64,000 bases of DNA from Synechococcus sp. AG-673-F03 (GCA_003211205.1 QCTJ01000005.1:35237-99236); one strand, 5' to 3'; shown: positions 8,519 through 17,920, counted from the stretch's first letter. Notes: generated from the letters alone by a model not told the origin. Numbers and translations are program-made.

Positions 8519-9667
8519 GTGAAAATCGCCTTCTTCACCGAAACCTTCCTGCCCAAGGTTGACGGCATCGTCACCCGCCTCACCAAAACGGTGAAGCATC
8601 TGGTGGACGCCGGCGATGAGGTGATGGTGTTCTGCCCGGAAGGCTGTCCGGAGGAGTACATGGGCGCCCGCCTAATCGGGGTGCCCGCGATGCCTCTGCC
8701 GCTCTATCCGGAGCTGAAGCTGGCTCTGCCGCGACCAGCTGTCTCGGAAGCGATCGACAACTTCGCGCCAGACATCATTCATGTTGTGAATCCAGCGGTG
8801 CTGGGGCTAGGGGGCATCTGGCTCGCCAAGACCAAGTCCATCCCGCTGGTTGCCAGCTATCACACCCATCTGCCCAAGTACCTCGAGCACTACGGCATGG
8901 GCATGCTCGAGCCATTGCTCTGGGAACTGCTGAAAGCTGCCCATAACCAGGCCCTTCTGAATTTGTGCACCTCCACGGCCATGGTTCAGGAGCTGAGTGA
9001 CAAGGGAATACAGCACACGGATCTCTGGCAGCGTGGGGTAGACACCGAACTGTTCAGTCCTGAGCTGCGCAGCAATGCAATGCGTCAACGCTTGATGGGC
9101 GATCAAGACGACCGCGGCGCTCTGTTGCTCTACGTGGGCCGGCTCTCCGCCGAAAAGCAGATCGAGCGGATCAAACCTGTGCTCGAAGCTCTGCCCGATG
9201 CTCGTCTGGCGCTGGTCGGTGACGGACCCCACCGTCAACAACTGGAAAAACATTTCGAAAGCACGGCCACCACATTTGTGGGCTACCTAGCCGGTGAAGA
9301 GCTGGCAAGCGCCTATGCAAGCGGTGATGCTTTCCTCTTCCCCTCCAGCACTGAAACTCTCGGTCTGGTGTTGCTGGAAGCAATGGCAGCCGGTTGCCCG
9401 GTGGTTGGAGCCAACCGCGGCGGCATTCCCGACATCATCACCGACGGCGTGAATGGCTGTCTCTATGAACCCGACGGCAACGATGGAGGTGCTGCCAGCC
9501 TGATTGCAGCCACGCGTCGCCTGCTTGGCAATGACATCGAACGCCAGTCGCTGCGCAGAGCCGCCAGAGAAGAAGCAGAACGCTGGGGCTGGGCAGGCGC
9601 GACGGAACAACTGCGCGGCTACTACCGCGACGTTCTCCAAAAGCAGCAACTGAGCGCTGCCGCCTGA
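8519..9667 (+). CDS. sqdX: Sulfoquinovosyl transferase (sulfolipid synthase)
   Basis: 382 residues, starting at GTG 8519. GT4-type, GT-B fold: N-terminal donor/acceptor domain beginning with KIAFFTETFLPKVDG, and a C-terminal UDP-sugar domain with YVGRLSAEKQIE and the E-x7-E block SSTETLGLVLLEAMAAG. With UDP-sulfoquinovose from SqdB it glycosylates diacylglycerol at the membrane to form SQDG. The location right after sqdB makes the assignment firm over other GT4 enzymes. Its stop is separated by a single base from the stop of the convergent mrdA. Confidence 0.95.
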   Translation: MKIAFFTETFLPKVDGIVTRLTKTVKHLVDAGDEVMVFCPEGCPEEYMGARLIGVPAMPLPLYPELKLALPRPAVSEAIDNFAPDIIHVVNPAVLGLGGIWLAKTKSIPLVASYHTHLPKYLEHYGMGMLEPLLWELLKAAHNQALLNLCTSTAMVQELSDKGIQHTDLWQRGVDTELFSPELRSNAMRQRLMGDQDDRGALLLYVGRLSAEKQIERIKPVLEALPDARLALVGDGPHRQQLEKHFESTATTFVGYLAGEELASAYASGDAFLFPSSTETLGLVLLEAMAAGCPVVGANRGGIPDIITDGVNGCLYEPDGNDGGAASLIAATRRLLGNDIERQSLRRAAREEAERWGWAGATEQLRGYYRDVLQKQQLSAAA

Positions 9668-9668
9668 C

Positions 9669-11483
9669 TCATTGCTTGCCGCGCGTGCGGTTCCAGACCT
9701 CCATCACCTTTTTGGCCATCGGCAGTGCGTGCACTGATCCTCCGCCAGGTGTGTTCTGGGCAAACGCAACGATCACGATTTTTCCCTCCGGATAGGGGGC
9801 ATAGGTGGCGAACCAGGCATGGTCCGGTCCGCCAGTGCTGTCTTCGGCAGTTCCCGTCTTGCCTCCGGCCTCTGGAATCCCAGGACCGTTCAATCCGTAG
9901 CCGGTGCCATCAGACACCACCTTCCGCAGACCCTCGCGAATCTTGTTGAGCGTAGATGGTGTGATGTCGACCTTTGTGCGCCGAGCAGAGTCAGTCCAGT
10001 CCAGCCCCTGATCAGCCAGATGGGGGGTTACCAGCCAGCCACCATTGGCGAACACCGAATAGGCCCTGGCCAACTGCAGGGGCGTGATCTGCACCACCGA
10101 CTGCCCAATAGAGGCACTGGCCATGTCTTCCGGAATCCAGGGGGTCGTCCCTGGGTCAGCCCAGCCACGACCGGCCGCCGCCCAGTCTTCATCACCCACG
10201 AGGCCCACACTTTCCTCCCAACCGATCTCGATGCCGGTCTTCTGTTGGAAACCCAGAGCATCCGCCGCTTTCTTCAACGCAAGGGAGCCAGAGCCGACAC
10301 CCACTTGGTAGAAAAAGGTGTTGCTGGAAAAACGCAACGCATCGGCATAGCCGATACGGCCGAAGCCGGCACCGTTGTGATCAGGGAAGCAATGACCTCC
10401 GTAAGTGATGCAGGCGGTGGTGTTGAGTTGCGTATCCGCAGGAAACTTGCCGGACTCCATGCCGGCCATCGCCGTCACGACCTTCCAGGTGCTGCCGGGG
10501 TCATAGGCATTCATGGACCGGCTGAGCAATGGCTTTTTGGGATTGGAAAACAGTGCGTCGTACTCCTTCTGGGTGGTGACGAGCTTGGAGAAGAAATTCG
10601 GGTCGAACGTTGGCTTGCTGGCCAGAGCCAGAAGGGCGCCATTGCTGGGATCCATCGCGACAATCGCACCACCTGGCTTGTCAGCCAAAGCCTGCTCTGC
10701 TGCCTTCTGTAGATCCAGATCCAGCGTCAGCTTGAGGTCCTTACCGGCAACCGAAGGCCGATCGCCGAGATGACGCTGAACCTCACCCATGGCATTCACC
10801 TCGAGCATCTGACCACCCCAGGCGCCGCGAAGATGGTTTTCATAGGCGGCCTCCACACCGATGCGCCCGATGCGATCTCGGATTTTGTATCCCTTTTCAG
10901 CGAGAGTCTTGTATTCCTGCTCCGTGATGGGCTGGGTGTAGCCCAGGGCATGGGCCGCAAGGGTTCCGTGGGGGTAGAAGCGCAGGATGTCCACATCCAC
11001 CTGGGCCCCCTTCAACCCCTGCGACTGCTCACGGAAACGCAGAACCTGTTCCGGCTTCAGATCGGTAGCCAGATTGATGCGATAACCGTCCCGTGCCTGT
11101 CCGCTGCCACGGCGCTGATCCAGCACGGCCGCATCAAGACTCAACAAGTGGGCCAGACGATCACGTAGGTCGGGCCAGCTGGCGTCGTCCACCAAGCGAG
11201 GCTCGACATAAAGGGAGTAGGTCAATTTGCTGGAGGCCAACACCCGCCCTTTGCGATCCAGCAGCCGTCCTCGTGTCGGTGATCGAGGGACAAGGCGAAT
11301 GCGATTCTCATCAGCCAGTTCGCGGTAGCGGGAGCCTTCAAGCACCTGAAGCCACACCAGGCGGGAGACCATCGCCGCACTCACCAGCAGCACTAGCGCC
11401 AAAAGCACCAATGGCTGCTGACGCAAACCGCTCTGACGCTGACCATCCCGTTGCGAGAAACCCGAACCCGCCATCCCAGTCAA
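9669..11483 (-). CDS. mrdA: Penicillin-binding protein 2 (peptidoglycan transpeptidase)
   Basis: 604 residues. One N-terminal membrane helix (about residues 25-47), a PBP dimerisation domain (about 65-235) and a transpeptidase domain with all three active-site motifs: STWK with Ser331, SSN at 386-388, and KTGTAE near the C-terminus. The family is the class B PBP2 that crosslinks peptidoglycan during side-wall elongation with RodA. The start overlaps the end of the 126-residue unknown gene by 4 bases (ATGA-type), so the two are translationally coupled. An ATG three codons downstream (11474) is possible. It closes a leftward run guaA - unknown - unknown - mrdA. Confidence 0.95.
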   Translation of the reverse strand: MTGMAGSGFSQRDGQRQSGLRQQPLVLLALVLLVSAAMVSRLVWLQVLEGSRYRELADENRIRLVPRSPTRGRLLDRKGRVLASSKLTYSLYVEPRLVDDASWPDLRDRLAHLLSLDAAVLDQRRGSGQARDGYRINLATDLKPEQVLRFREQSQGLKGAQVDVDILRFYPHGTLAAHALGYTQPITEQEYKTLAEKGYKIRDRIGRIGVEAAYENHLRGAWGGQMLEVNAMGEVQRHLGDRPSVAGKDLKLTLDLDLQKAAEQALADKPGGAIVAMDPSNGALLALASKPTFDPNFFSKLVTTQKEYDALFSNPKKPLLSRSMNAYDPGSTWKVVTAMAGMESGKFPADTQLNTTACITYGGHCFPDHNGAGFGRIGYADALRFSSNTFFYQVGVGSGSLALKKAADALGFQQKTGIEIGWEESVGLVGDEDWAAAGRGWADPGTTPWIPEDMASASIGQSVVQITPLQLARAYSVFANGGWLVTPHLADQGLDWTDSARRTKVDITPSTLNKIREGLRKVVSDGTGYGLNGPGIPEAGGKTGTAEDSTGGPDHAWFATYAPYPEGKIVIVAFAQNTPGGGSVHALPMAKKVMEVWNRTRGKQ

Positions 11484-11860
11484 CTCGCCTTGTTCATCAG
11501 CGCATCCAACCGATGCAGACGCCCATCAATCCGTGCCAGGACGTCCTGCAACTGCGACGCGTCACTGTGATCCGAATAGAGACTGTCTTGCGGCGCCACA
11601 GGCTCATCCACCTCCACCTGAACTGACATCACAGGATTTCCCAGCCCGGGGCTGATCTGATCCAAGCGTTGACGAACCTCGCGTGCCGCGGCTTCACCCT
11701 GCTCTCGCAGATCACCAAGCGGATCATCCCCTCTGGCGACAGACTCAACGGCCTTGGTTGGACCATCCGTGCGGACGCGATCGACAAACGCCAGACCCAT
11801 TGGCAGAACCTCCTGCATCAAGGCCAGGCGGAGCGAATCGAGTGGCTGGCTGTCGGCCAT
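11480..11860 (-). CDS. Hypothetical protein, coupled to mrdA
   Basis: 126 residues. No family recognised. Mostly helical: a hydrophobic helix-like stretch around residues 8-26 (RLALMQEVLPMGLAFVDRV), then a charged region (REQGEAAAREVRQRLDQI), and a short C-terminal coiled-coil-like segment (LQDVLARIDGRLHRLDALM). No signal peptide. It overlaps the mrdA start by 4 bases and follows the 233-residue membrane protein by 18 bases. Constant neighbourhood with PBP2 hints at a cell-wall or elongation role, but this is context only. Confidence 0.7.
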   Translation of the reverse strand: MADSQPLDSLRLALMQEVLPMGLAFVDRVRTDGPTKAVESVARGDDPLGDLREQGEAAAREVRQRLDQISPGLGNPVMSVQVEVDEPVAPQDSLYSDHSDASQLQDVLARIDGRLHRLDALMNKAS

Positions 11861-11878
11861 AGAGGCGGACCTGATGAT

Positions 11879-12580
11879 TCAACGAAGTCCAGTCTGCTCC
11901 GAAGGGAGAACAAGTGTCGGACAGGCTGAACGAGAGGATCCCAATGACCAGCCGATCACACCGGACAGCACGACAAGTGCCACGATCGGGACCAAAGCAT
12001 GATGCGTGGTCTCGAGGGCAATCCACTCAGACCAACCACGCCAGAAGCGATCACGGGCAAACCGACGCTTCTCCCGGGTTTGAAGTCGAACCCGCCTTCG
12101 GTACGACTTCTCCACCCAGCGTTCGAAGGAGCGCTTCTTGGTGATCGCCATCTTGCGCTCGACCTCAAGCAGCTGGCCTGACGTGAGCTCGGGATGAAAC
12201 GTTCCGATCAGTTCCAGGCTTTTGAGGAACATCTCCACCGCGCCATCCTTGATCTCCTGATCGGTGGGGTCCAGCAGAGCCCACTCCAGCTCTGGATAAA
12301 AACGAACGCGGTTCTGCTGGATCTGATCCTCATTCAGCTGTCCTGGCTCTCGCAGCCAGCGATCCGTGTTGCTGTCGAAGCGTCGCCAGTAGAGAAACGG
12401 ATTGATGTAAATGGTCTTGCCAGCAAGCTGAATGCTGTCCTGCTGAAGACGTCGCTGCAGTTGCTGGTCCTGCTGTTGGGCAGCGGTCACATCTTTGAAG
12501 CCGGGAGCCAAGGTTATCGGTGCTGGCATCGGCCTACCAGCCCCCTGAAGGGACTCATTGACACTCCCATCAAGGGCCAA
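11879..12580 (-). CDS. Hypothetical membrane-anchored protein
   Basis: 233 residues, no recognised family. The N-terminal ~90 residues are Gln-rich. The middle holds an Arg/Lys-rich helical region (about 140-180, with RRRVRLQTREKRRFARD) and one membrane segment follows at about 195-213, with a short Cys-containing tail. Topology would place the basic domain in the cytoplasm. An ATG at residue 18 could be the real start. It lies between guaA (67 bases upstream) and the 126-residue gene, in the same direction as mrdA. Confidence 0.7.
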   Translation of the reverse strand: MALDGSVNESLQGAGRPMPAPITLAPGFKDVTAAQQQDQQLQRRLQQDSIQLAGKTIYINPFLYWRRFDSNTDRWLREPGQLNEDQIQQNRVRFYPELEWALLDPTDQEIKDGAVEMFLKSLELIGTFHPELTSGQLLEVERKMAITKKRSFERWVEKSYRRRVRLQTREKRRFARDRFWRGWSEWIALETTHHALVPIVALVVLSGVIGWSLGSSRSACPTLVLPSEQTGLR

Positions 12581-12647
12581 CTTGGACAGGCAAAAAAAGC
12601 AACGGACCTAGCAATGAGCCAGCCAGTGCTGGATTTCAACACCTGAA

Positions 12648-14234
12648 CTATTCCCACTCGATGGTGCCGGGTGGCTTGCTGGTGATGTCCAGAACCACTC
12701 GGTTTACACCTTTCACCTCATTGACAATGCGATTGGAAATAGTCTCCATCAGGTCGTAGGGCAGGCGCGACCAGTCAGCGGTCATACCGTCTTCACTGGA
12801 CACGCATCGGAGCACAATCGGCCAGGCATAGGTGCGCTTGTCACCCATTACTCCCACCGATCGCACAGGCAACAAAACAGCGAAGGCCTGCCAGATGTCG
12901 TGATACAGACCAGCCTCCTTCACCTCTTCACGCACGATCAGGTCGGCATCACGCAGGCAGTCGAGCTTCTCAGCTGTGACTTCGCCAAGGATGCGAATCG
13001 CCAGACCCGGACCAGGGAAGGGATGACGACGCACGATCTCCTCAGGAAGTCCAAGTGTGCGACCCACCTTGCGCACTTCGTCTTTGAACAGCTTGCGCAG
13101 CGGTTCCACCAACTTGAACTGAAGATCCTTGGGAAGGCCACCTACGTTGTGGTGGCTCTTGATCTTCACGGCAACCCGCTCACCGGTCTTGGGGTCCACA
13201 TTGGTTCCTGCACTCTCGATCACATCGGGATACAGCGTGCCCTGGGCCAGGTAATCGAAAGGACCTAGGCGACGACTCTCCTCTTCAAACACACGGATGA
13301 ATTCGGTGCCGATGATCTTGCGTTTCTGCTCGGGGTCCGTGACGTCCTTGAGCTTGGTTAGGAATCGTTGCCGGGCCTTGATGTACTCAACGTGAATATT
13401 GAACTTGCGGTCGAAGAAGTCCATCAGGAACTCAGGCTCGCCCTTCCGCATGAAGCCCTGATCAATGAACATGCAGGTGAGCTGATCACCAATGGCCTTC
13501 TTGAGCAAAAAGGCCAGGGTTGATGAATCCACGCCACCTGAGAGAGCGAGCAACACCCTCTTGTCACCCACCTGATCGCGGATCTGCTTAACAGCTTCCT
13601 CAATGAACGTTGCTGTCGTCCAGTCAGGCTCACAGTTGCAGATGTGATAAACGAAATTGCGGATCATGGCCATGCCGCAGGTGGAATGGACCACCTCGGG
13701 ATGGAACTGCACGCCATACAACTGGCGATCATGGTTGGCAACGGCCGCCTCAGGTGTATTGGCCGTATGGGCAAGACGCACGAATCCCTCCGGCAGCGCC
13801 TCCACCGAATCCCCATGACTCATCCACATCGTGGAGCCGTTATCCACATTGGTGAGTAAGTCCGTGGGATCGACCACTTCAAGCGGTGCTTTGCCGTACT
13901 CCGCTTTACCGGTGGCTGCCACCACACGACCACCCAATTGCTGCACCATCAGCTGCATGCCGTAACAAACGCCGAGAACTGGAATCCCCATCGACCAGAT
14001 CTGTGGATCACAGAGGGGAGCACCATCGGCATACACCGAACTTGGACCACCACTGAGGATGATCCCCTTAGGCGCGATTTGACGCAGCTCTTCAACGGAT
14101 GTGCTGTAGCCCAGCACCACGGAGAACACCTCGGTCTCTCGCACCCGACGAGCAATCAGTTCGGAGTACTGGGAGCCGAAATCAAGAATGACGATGGCCG
14201 GCTGACGCGGACCTTCAATCGGAACCTGGGACAT
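12648..14234 (-). CDS. guaA: GMP synthase (glutamine-hydrolysing)
   Basis: 528 residues, the normal length. GuaA converts XMP to GMP using ATP and glutamine. It has the class I glutamine amidotransferase domain (about residues 10-200) with nucleophile Cys in GVCYGMQLM and His/Glu in GVQFHPEV; the PP-loop ATP pyrophosphatase domain with SGGVDSS; and the C-terminal dimerisation domain ending in the typical PPGTIEWE. It leads a probable operon with two unknown genes and mrdA. Other purine genes (purF, purL) are about 37 kb away. Confidence 0.97.
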   Translation of the reverse strand: MSQVPIEGPRQPAIVILDFGSQYSELIARRVRETEVFSVVLGYSTSVEELRQIAPKGIILSGGPSSVYADGAPLCDPQIWSMGIPVLGVCYGMQLMVQQLGGRVVAATGKAEYGKAPLEVVDPTDLLTNVDNGSTMWMSHGDSVEALPEGFVRLAHTANTPEAAVANHDRQLYGVQFHPEVVHSTCGMAMIRNFVYHICNCEPDWTTATFIEEAVKQIRDQVGDKRVLLALSGGVDSSTLAFLLKKAIGDQLTCMFIDQGFMRKGEPEFLMDFFDRKFNIHVEYIKARQRFLTKLKDVTDPEQKRKIIGTEFIRVFEEESRRLGPFDYLAQGTLYPDVIESAGTNVDPKTGERVAVKIKSHHNVGGLPKDLQFKLVEPLRKLFKDEVRKVGRTLGLPEEIVRRHPFPGPGLAIRILGEVTAEKLDCLRDADLIVREEVKEAGLYHDIWQAFAVLLPVRSVGVMGDKRTYAWPIVLRCVSSEDGMTADWSRLPYDLMETISNRIVNEVKGVNRVVLDITSKPPGTIEWE

Positions 14235-14284
14235 CTCGCACGAAAGCCGTGGAACGGTAGGCCGCGAAATCGGCCGCCAATGAA

Positions 14285-15424
14285 TCAGCGTAGAGAAGGG
14301 CCTTGACCTGAATCAGCAGCCAAAGGATGCAGTTGAACGCCGCAATGCCGAAGCATCAGTAGACCTTCAGGCCCTGCCCAACGCAGCTGACGCTCGCGGT
14401 TGAACAAGGCTGCCCCAACTCGCATGCCTGTGCAGCCATAGCGCTTCAGATAAGCCTCACTCCTGCCTTCAACCGCCTCAGCCACAGCCATCCAGAGACC
14501 CATCGCCTGCTCCAGATCATGGGCTTGCAACCAACACCAGGCCTGTTGCATCGAAGCGGTTTGAAGCAGGGCGCGGATGGATTCCAGACCGAGGCCCTGC
14601 TGCACGGCCAGAGCAGCCAATACTTCAAGACGTGCATCAGCGAGGTGGTGATGGGTGTGAAAGATCCCTCCCGCCAATTTGATCAGTTTTCCGTGATATC
14701 CGAGCACGAGCAGCTGCCGCACTCCGGATTCAGCAGCAGCCACGAACAAGGGGCCGATCCAGTTTCCTGACTTCAGTAGCGGCTGCTGATCAGACAGTCC
14801 CAGCTGCTCAGCCAGATCCAAACCATTTTCACCAATGACAAGCGTCAACCGACCTGCGAAACCGTTCTGATCAGTGAGCTCACGCAACCGCTCACGAGCC
14901 AACTGCAACTGATCAGGGGAAGCGCTGGTCTGCACCTCAGCCTGCGTGCCAATCAACGCGAGACCCTCAACCACACCGAAAGCTGAATTGCTGGTGCGCA
15001 ATGCCAACTCCCGTCCGCGGGGCAACACCACCTCAACATCCAGGCCACCCAAAACCGGCAACAGATCGCTGAGATTGAGCTCAAGCAACTCACGGGCGAA
15101 ACCTGAAATACACAGTGACCCGTCTTGCTCCAGCCGACCAACGCCCTCGCCGGCGTGGATCTGCAATCCCTCCCCAGAGGAGCGAAGGCTCACAAGCACC
15201 CAGATCTCCAGGCCGCGGGTGAGATCCAATCCAGCTCCTGGATCGCAAATGCTGATCGCCAGTGCCTTGTCACCACCATTCAGCAGCGAGGCCGCATGCA
15301 GCTCCACACGACGCAGCCCCTGTTCAGCAGGAATCCTGAGATCAACGCTCGTGGGCGCTGCGGATCCAGCAAGAACAAGCGCCGCAGCTCGCGCCGCAGC
15401 CGCCACCCAAACAGGCAGGGTCAG
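14285..15424 (-). CDS. cbiD: Cobalt-precorrin-5B C(1)-methyltransferase
   Basis: CbiD methylates C1 of cobalt-precorrin-5B in anaerobic (cobalt-early) cobalamin synthesis. The conserved N-terminal block [15 protein letters not shown] is readable in frame, but the first usual start codon is the GTG at 15406, which falls inside it. Between an in-frame TGA at 15475 and this GTG there is no ATG, GTG or TTG. I set the start at CTG 15424, preceded by AGGA; ATC at 15457 after AAGG is another option. The rest ([10 protein letters not shown] region, [19 protein letters not shown] near residue 230) fits CbiD of about 375 residues. The 3' end lies 50 bases from guaA. Confidence 0.85.
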   Translation of the reverse strand: MTLPVWVAAAARAAALVLAGSAAPTSVDLRIPAEQGLRRVELHAASLLNGGDKALAISICDPGAGLDLTRGLEIWVLVSLRSSGEGLQIHAGEGVGRLEQDGSLCISGFARELLELNLSDLLPVLGGLDVEVVLPRGRELALRTSNSAFGVVEGLALIGTQAEVQTSASPDQLQLARERLRELTDQNGFAGRLTLVIGENGLDLAEQLGLSDQQPLLKSGNWIGPLFVAAAESGVRQLLVLGYHGKLIKLAGGIFHTHHHLADARLEVLAALAVQQGLGLESIRALLQTASMQQAWCWLQAHDLEQAMGLWMAVAEAVEGRSEAYLKRYGCTGMRVGAALFNRERQLRWAGPEGLLMLRHCGVQLHPLAADSGQGPSLR

Positions 15425-15492
15425 CCCGGATCCTGAATCGGCAGACGTTGTGGCGATGGGAAACCTTGCAGATCATTTTTTAGGATGGACGA

Positions 15493-16662
15493 TTGGCACC
15501 CATCGAGCCCGTGCAGGACAAGCTCACCCTGATGATCCCGGGACCCACCCCGGTGCCCGAAACAGTGCTCAAGGCCATGGGCCGCCACCCGATCGGCCAT
15601 CGCAGCGGCGAATTCCAAGCCGTGGTGGAACGCACCAATACACAGCTGCGCTGGCTACATCAAACCAACAGCGATGTGCTGGTCATCACCGGTAGCGGTA
15701 CCGCCGCCATGGAGGCGGGCATCATCAACACACTCAGCCGCGGAGACAAAGTGCTCTGTGGTGACAACGGCAAGTTCGGCGAACGCTGGGTGAAAGTGGC
15801 GCGGGCCTTCGGCCTGGATGTGGAAGTCATCAAAGCCGAGTGGGGTCAACCACTCAATCCAGACACCTTTCGCAGCGCACTGGAAGCCGACACGACCAAA
15901 TCAATCAAGGCAGTGATCCTCACCCACTCCGAAACCTCCACCGGAGTGATCAATGACCTTGAGACCATCAGCGGCCATGTCAAAACCCACGGCACGGCTC
16001 TGACCATTGCTGATTGCGTCACAAGCCTTGGAGCCGCGAACGTGCCAATGGATGCCTGGGGCCTAGACGTTGTCGCCTCCGGCTCCCAAAAGGGCTACAT
16101 GATGCCCCCCGGCCTGAGTTTCGTTGCGATGAGCGATCGAGCTTGGAAGGCCTATGAAGACTCCGATCTCCCGAAGTTCTACCTGGACCTTGGCCCTTAT
16201 CGGAAAACAGCCGCCAAAAACAGCAACCCCTTCACTCCGGCAGTGAATCTCTATTTCGCACTGGAAGCAGCGCTGGAGATGATGCAAACCGAAGGCTTAG
16301 AGGCAATTTTTGCTCGCCATGCCAGGCATCGGGCAGCTTCCCATGCAGCAATGAAGGCGATCGGTCTGCCACTGTTCGCCGCGGAAGGGTATGGCAGTCC
16401 TGCCATCACGGCTGTAGCACCGGATGGCATTGATGCGGAACAGCTACGCAAGGCTGTCAAAGACCGCTACGACATCCTGCTCGCAGGCGGTCAGGATCAT
16501 CTCAAGAGCAAAGTCTTCCGGATCGGACATCTTGGATTTGTCTGTGACAGAGACGTGCTAACAGCAGTGGCAGCAATCGAATCAGTTTTGCAATCACTCG
16601 GGCTACACAAGGGCTCGATGGGTGCTGGATTGAGTGCAGCCTCAGAAATTTTGAGTCAGTGA
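15493..16662 (+). CDS. Class V aminotransferase (alanine/serine-glyoxylate type)
   Basis: 389 residues from TTG 15493, chosen for AGGA seven bases upstream; a GTG at 15511 is the alternative. PLP fold type I: GSGTAAMEA cofactor loop near residue 68, the aspartate in ADCVTSLG near 173, and Schiff-base Lys200 in SGSQKGYMMPPG. This family contains alanine-glyoxylate and serine-glyoxylate aminotransferases and the so-called small subunit of cyanobacterial soluble hydrogenase, which is actually such an aminotransferase. A photorespiratory glyoxylate role is likely but the amino donor cannot be read. Divergent from cbiD; tRNA-Gly follows 52 bases later. Confidence 0.9.
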   Translation: MAPIEPVQDKLTLMIPGPTPVPETVLKAMGRHPIGHRSGEFQAVVERTNTQLRWLHQTNSDVLVITGSGTAAMEAGIINTLSRGDKVLCGDNGKFGERWVKVARAFGLDVEVIKAEWGQPLNPDTFRSALEADTTKSIKAVILTHSETSTGVINDLETISGHVKTHGTALTIADCVTSLGAANVPMDAWGLDVVASGSQKGYMMPPGLSFVAMSDRAWKAYEDSDLPKFYLDLGPYRKTAAKNSNPFTPAVNLYFALEAALEMMQTEGLEAIFARHARHRAASHAAMKAIGLPLFAAEGYGSPAITAVAPDGIDAEQLRKAVKDRYDILLAGGQDHLKSKVFRIGHLGFVCDRDVLTAVAAIESVLQSLGLHKGSMGAGLSAASEILSQ

Positions 16663-16678
16663 AAAGCTAGAATGACTA

Positions 16679-16706
16679 TTGAGAAATTTCCAACATGAGA
16701 TAGAAT
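16679..16706 (+). promoter_or_regulatory. Sigma-70-type promoter of tRNA-Gly
   Basis: TTGAGA (16679-16684) and TAGAAT (16701-16706) are separated by 16 bases, and the tRNA starts 9 bases after the -10 element. Both hexamers are close to the housekeeping consensus. Confidence 0.55.
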
Positions 16707-16714
16707 ATTTGAGT

Positions 16715-16786
16715 GCGGGTGTAATTCAGCGGTAGAATGTCAGCTTCCCAAGCTGAACGTCGCCGGTTCAAATCCGGTCACCCGCT
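16715..16786 (+). tRNA. tRNA-Gly (anticodon CCC)
   Basis: The cloverleaf is fully readable: acceptor GCGGGTG pairs with CACCCGC; anticodon stem TCAGC/GCTGA encloses the loop TTCCCAA, giving anticodon CCC; the T arm is GCCGG-TTCAAAT-CCGGT. The discriminator is T and CCA is not encoded. It decodes GGG. It has its own promoter upstream. No integrase or repeated 3' tRNA fragment was seen next to it. Confidence 0.95.
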
Positions 16787-16811
16787 TTATAAATTGATGA
16801 ACAATAATCTT

Positions 16812-17060
16812 CTAACTTCGACTACCCCAATTGGATGTTGAGGCTCTTGGCTTAATCAGTTGAACAACCTGTGGGCCAACGCTACCGGCTCTGCGTTCAT
16901 GATTGAGAGCCCTTAAGATCAGTTGTGCTGATCCAGCAGTATTTCCTTCGCTTGCCTGAGCGCGCGCTTGATCGAACCATTGGCGTGCTCGAATGAGCAG
17001 TTGTTCGCGATCAGGCTCCACGGATTGAAAAGGTACAGCAGATTTCAACAACGTTATCAA
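16812..17060 (-). CDS. Small hypothetical protein
   Basis: 82 residues (TTG start at 17060; a second TTG at 17051). Central helical, Gln/Ala/Arg-rich segment (LLIRARQWFDQARAQA) followed by ERRAGSVGPQVVQLIKPR, a motif that looks conserved rather than random. No signal peptide. A promoter-like pair lies 25-54 bases upstream, which supports expression. No function can be assigned. Confidence 0.5.
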   Translation of the reverse strand: MITLLKSAVPFQSVEPDREQLLIRARQWFDQARAQASEGNTAGSAQLILRALNHERRAGSVGPQVVQLIKPRASTSNWGSRS

Positions 17061-17084
17061 AGCGACAATGCAATAATTGCATGA

Positions 17085-17114
17085 ATAATATCAAACGGTC
17101 GCGGAAAATATCAA
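17085..17114 (-). promoter_or_regulatory. Promoter of the 82-residue gene
   Basis: On the minus strand TTGATA (17109-17114) and TATTAT (17085-17090) are 18 bases apart in an AT-rich stretch. A short palindrome (GCAAT-A-ATTGC, 17070-17080) lies between it and the gene start. The remaining 86 bases up to the next gene show nothing else. Confidence 0.4.
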
Positions 17115-17200
17115 TTCACAAAAAAGCGAAGAGGCCAAATATTTGAACTCGAGCTTCTTGCGTCTCAAGCCCGTTTCATGTCGACAGAAGCAATCACAAC

Positions 17201-17446
17201 TCAAGTGCCTGGTTCTTCGATATTGCCTCCCAGATCCGCGATCTGAGCACGCAACTGATCAGACCTTGATCGATCACCTCTGGTAATGGCTACAGCTAAA
17301 GCGAATTCAAGCTTTTCAAGCTGATGACCACCTTCAAAGAAACCGCTGCAATTAGCAGACGACAATCCGGGTGAACCTGGAGCGTGGGAACAACGGCTGT
17401 TGCCGGTATTGCGAGGACCAGAGGTTGAGCAAGTAGTGGATGCCAT
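17201..17446 (-). CDS. Small hypothetical protein with Cys/Ser-rich N-terminus
   Basis: 81 residues. The first 35 residues are rich in Ser, Gly and Cys (four Cys, two Asn-Ser-type turns), the last 40 form one or two helices (LEFALAVAITRGDRSRSDQLRAQIADLGG) and end in NIEEPGT. The C-terminal half resembles a small repeated family in cyanobacteria. The N-terminal cysteines could bind metal or form disulfides. Neither a membrane segment nor a signal peptide is seen. Confidence 0.5.
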   Translation of the reverse strand: MASTTCSTSGPRNTGNSRCSHAPGSPGLSSANCSGFFEGGHQLEKLEFALAVAITRGDRSRSDQLRAQIADLGGNIEEPGT

Positions 17447-17484
17447 GGTCGGCTTTCTTTTTATTTTGCCACCTGTGACCAGCT

Positions 17485-17802
17485 TTATGCAGCTTCAGCC
17501 TCGTATTCAGACTCACTCATAGAAGGCTGAGACAACGCTCCTGCAGAGTCGGAAGCCGCATCCGAACTCAGCTCAGTGCTGTTGAGCAACTCCTGGCAAT
17601 CAAGCAGCAGTTGGTCCACGTCATCGAGGCGCTGCCGTTCTTCAGCGGGCATGGTTTCTGCCTCGCTGCGCTGCTGACGGACCTGCAGTTCCAGACTCTC
17701 GAGCCTCTGTTCAAGCTTCACCAAGCGCTGCGACAAGGCGTTGAGCATCTGGGCGACATCTTCCGCCGTACGGGTGATGCGGAAGGACACAGACTGAGTC
17801 AT
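17485..17802 (-). CDS. Coiled-coil hypothetical protein
   Basis: 105 residues from ATG 17802; a longer frame upstream would run through the divergent AbrB-type gene and is rejected. Residues 15-50 have a clear heptad pattern (MLNALSQRLVKLEQRLESLELQVRQQ), followed by an acidic helix (DDVDQLLLDCQELL) and a Ser/Ala/Glu-rich tail. It resembles small dimeric coiled-coil proteins in general; no specific family is recognised. It is divergent from the AbrB-family gene by about 120 bases. Confidence 0.6.
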   Translation of the reverse strand: MTQSVSFRITRTAEDVAQMLNALSQRLVKLEQRLESLELQVRQQRSEAETMPAEERQRLDDVDQLLLDCQELLNSTELSSDAASDSAGALSQPSMSESEYEAEAA

Positions 17803-17920
17803 CCGAAGACAGGCGAGTGTTGGCCTGATGACAACACATGGGTGGCCAACTCTCAAGAGCAGTGCAATGAGGCCATCCCGGTCTGCCTTCAAACTGAGAG
17901 ATCTGCTGCCTGCGGGTGCC

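Noticed and set aside
16663..17200. AT-rich DNA beside a tRNA as a genomic island edge
   Set aside because: No integrase, no repeated tRNA end, and the flanking genes are ordinary lineage genes.
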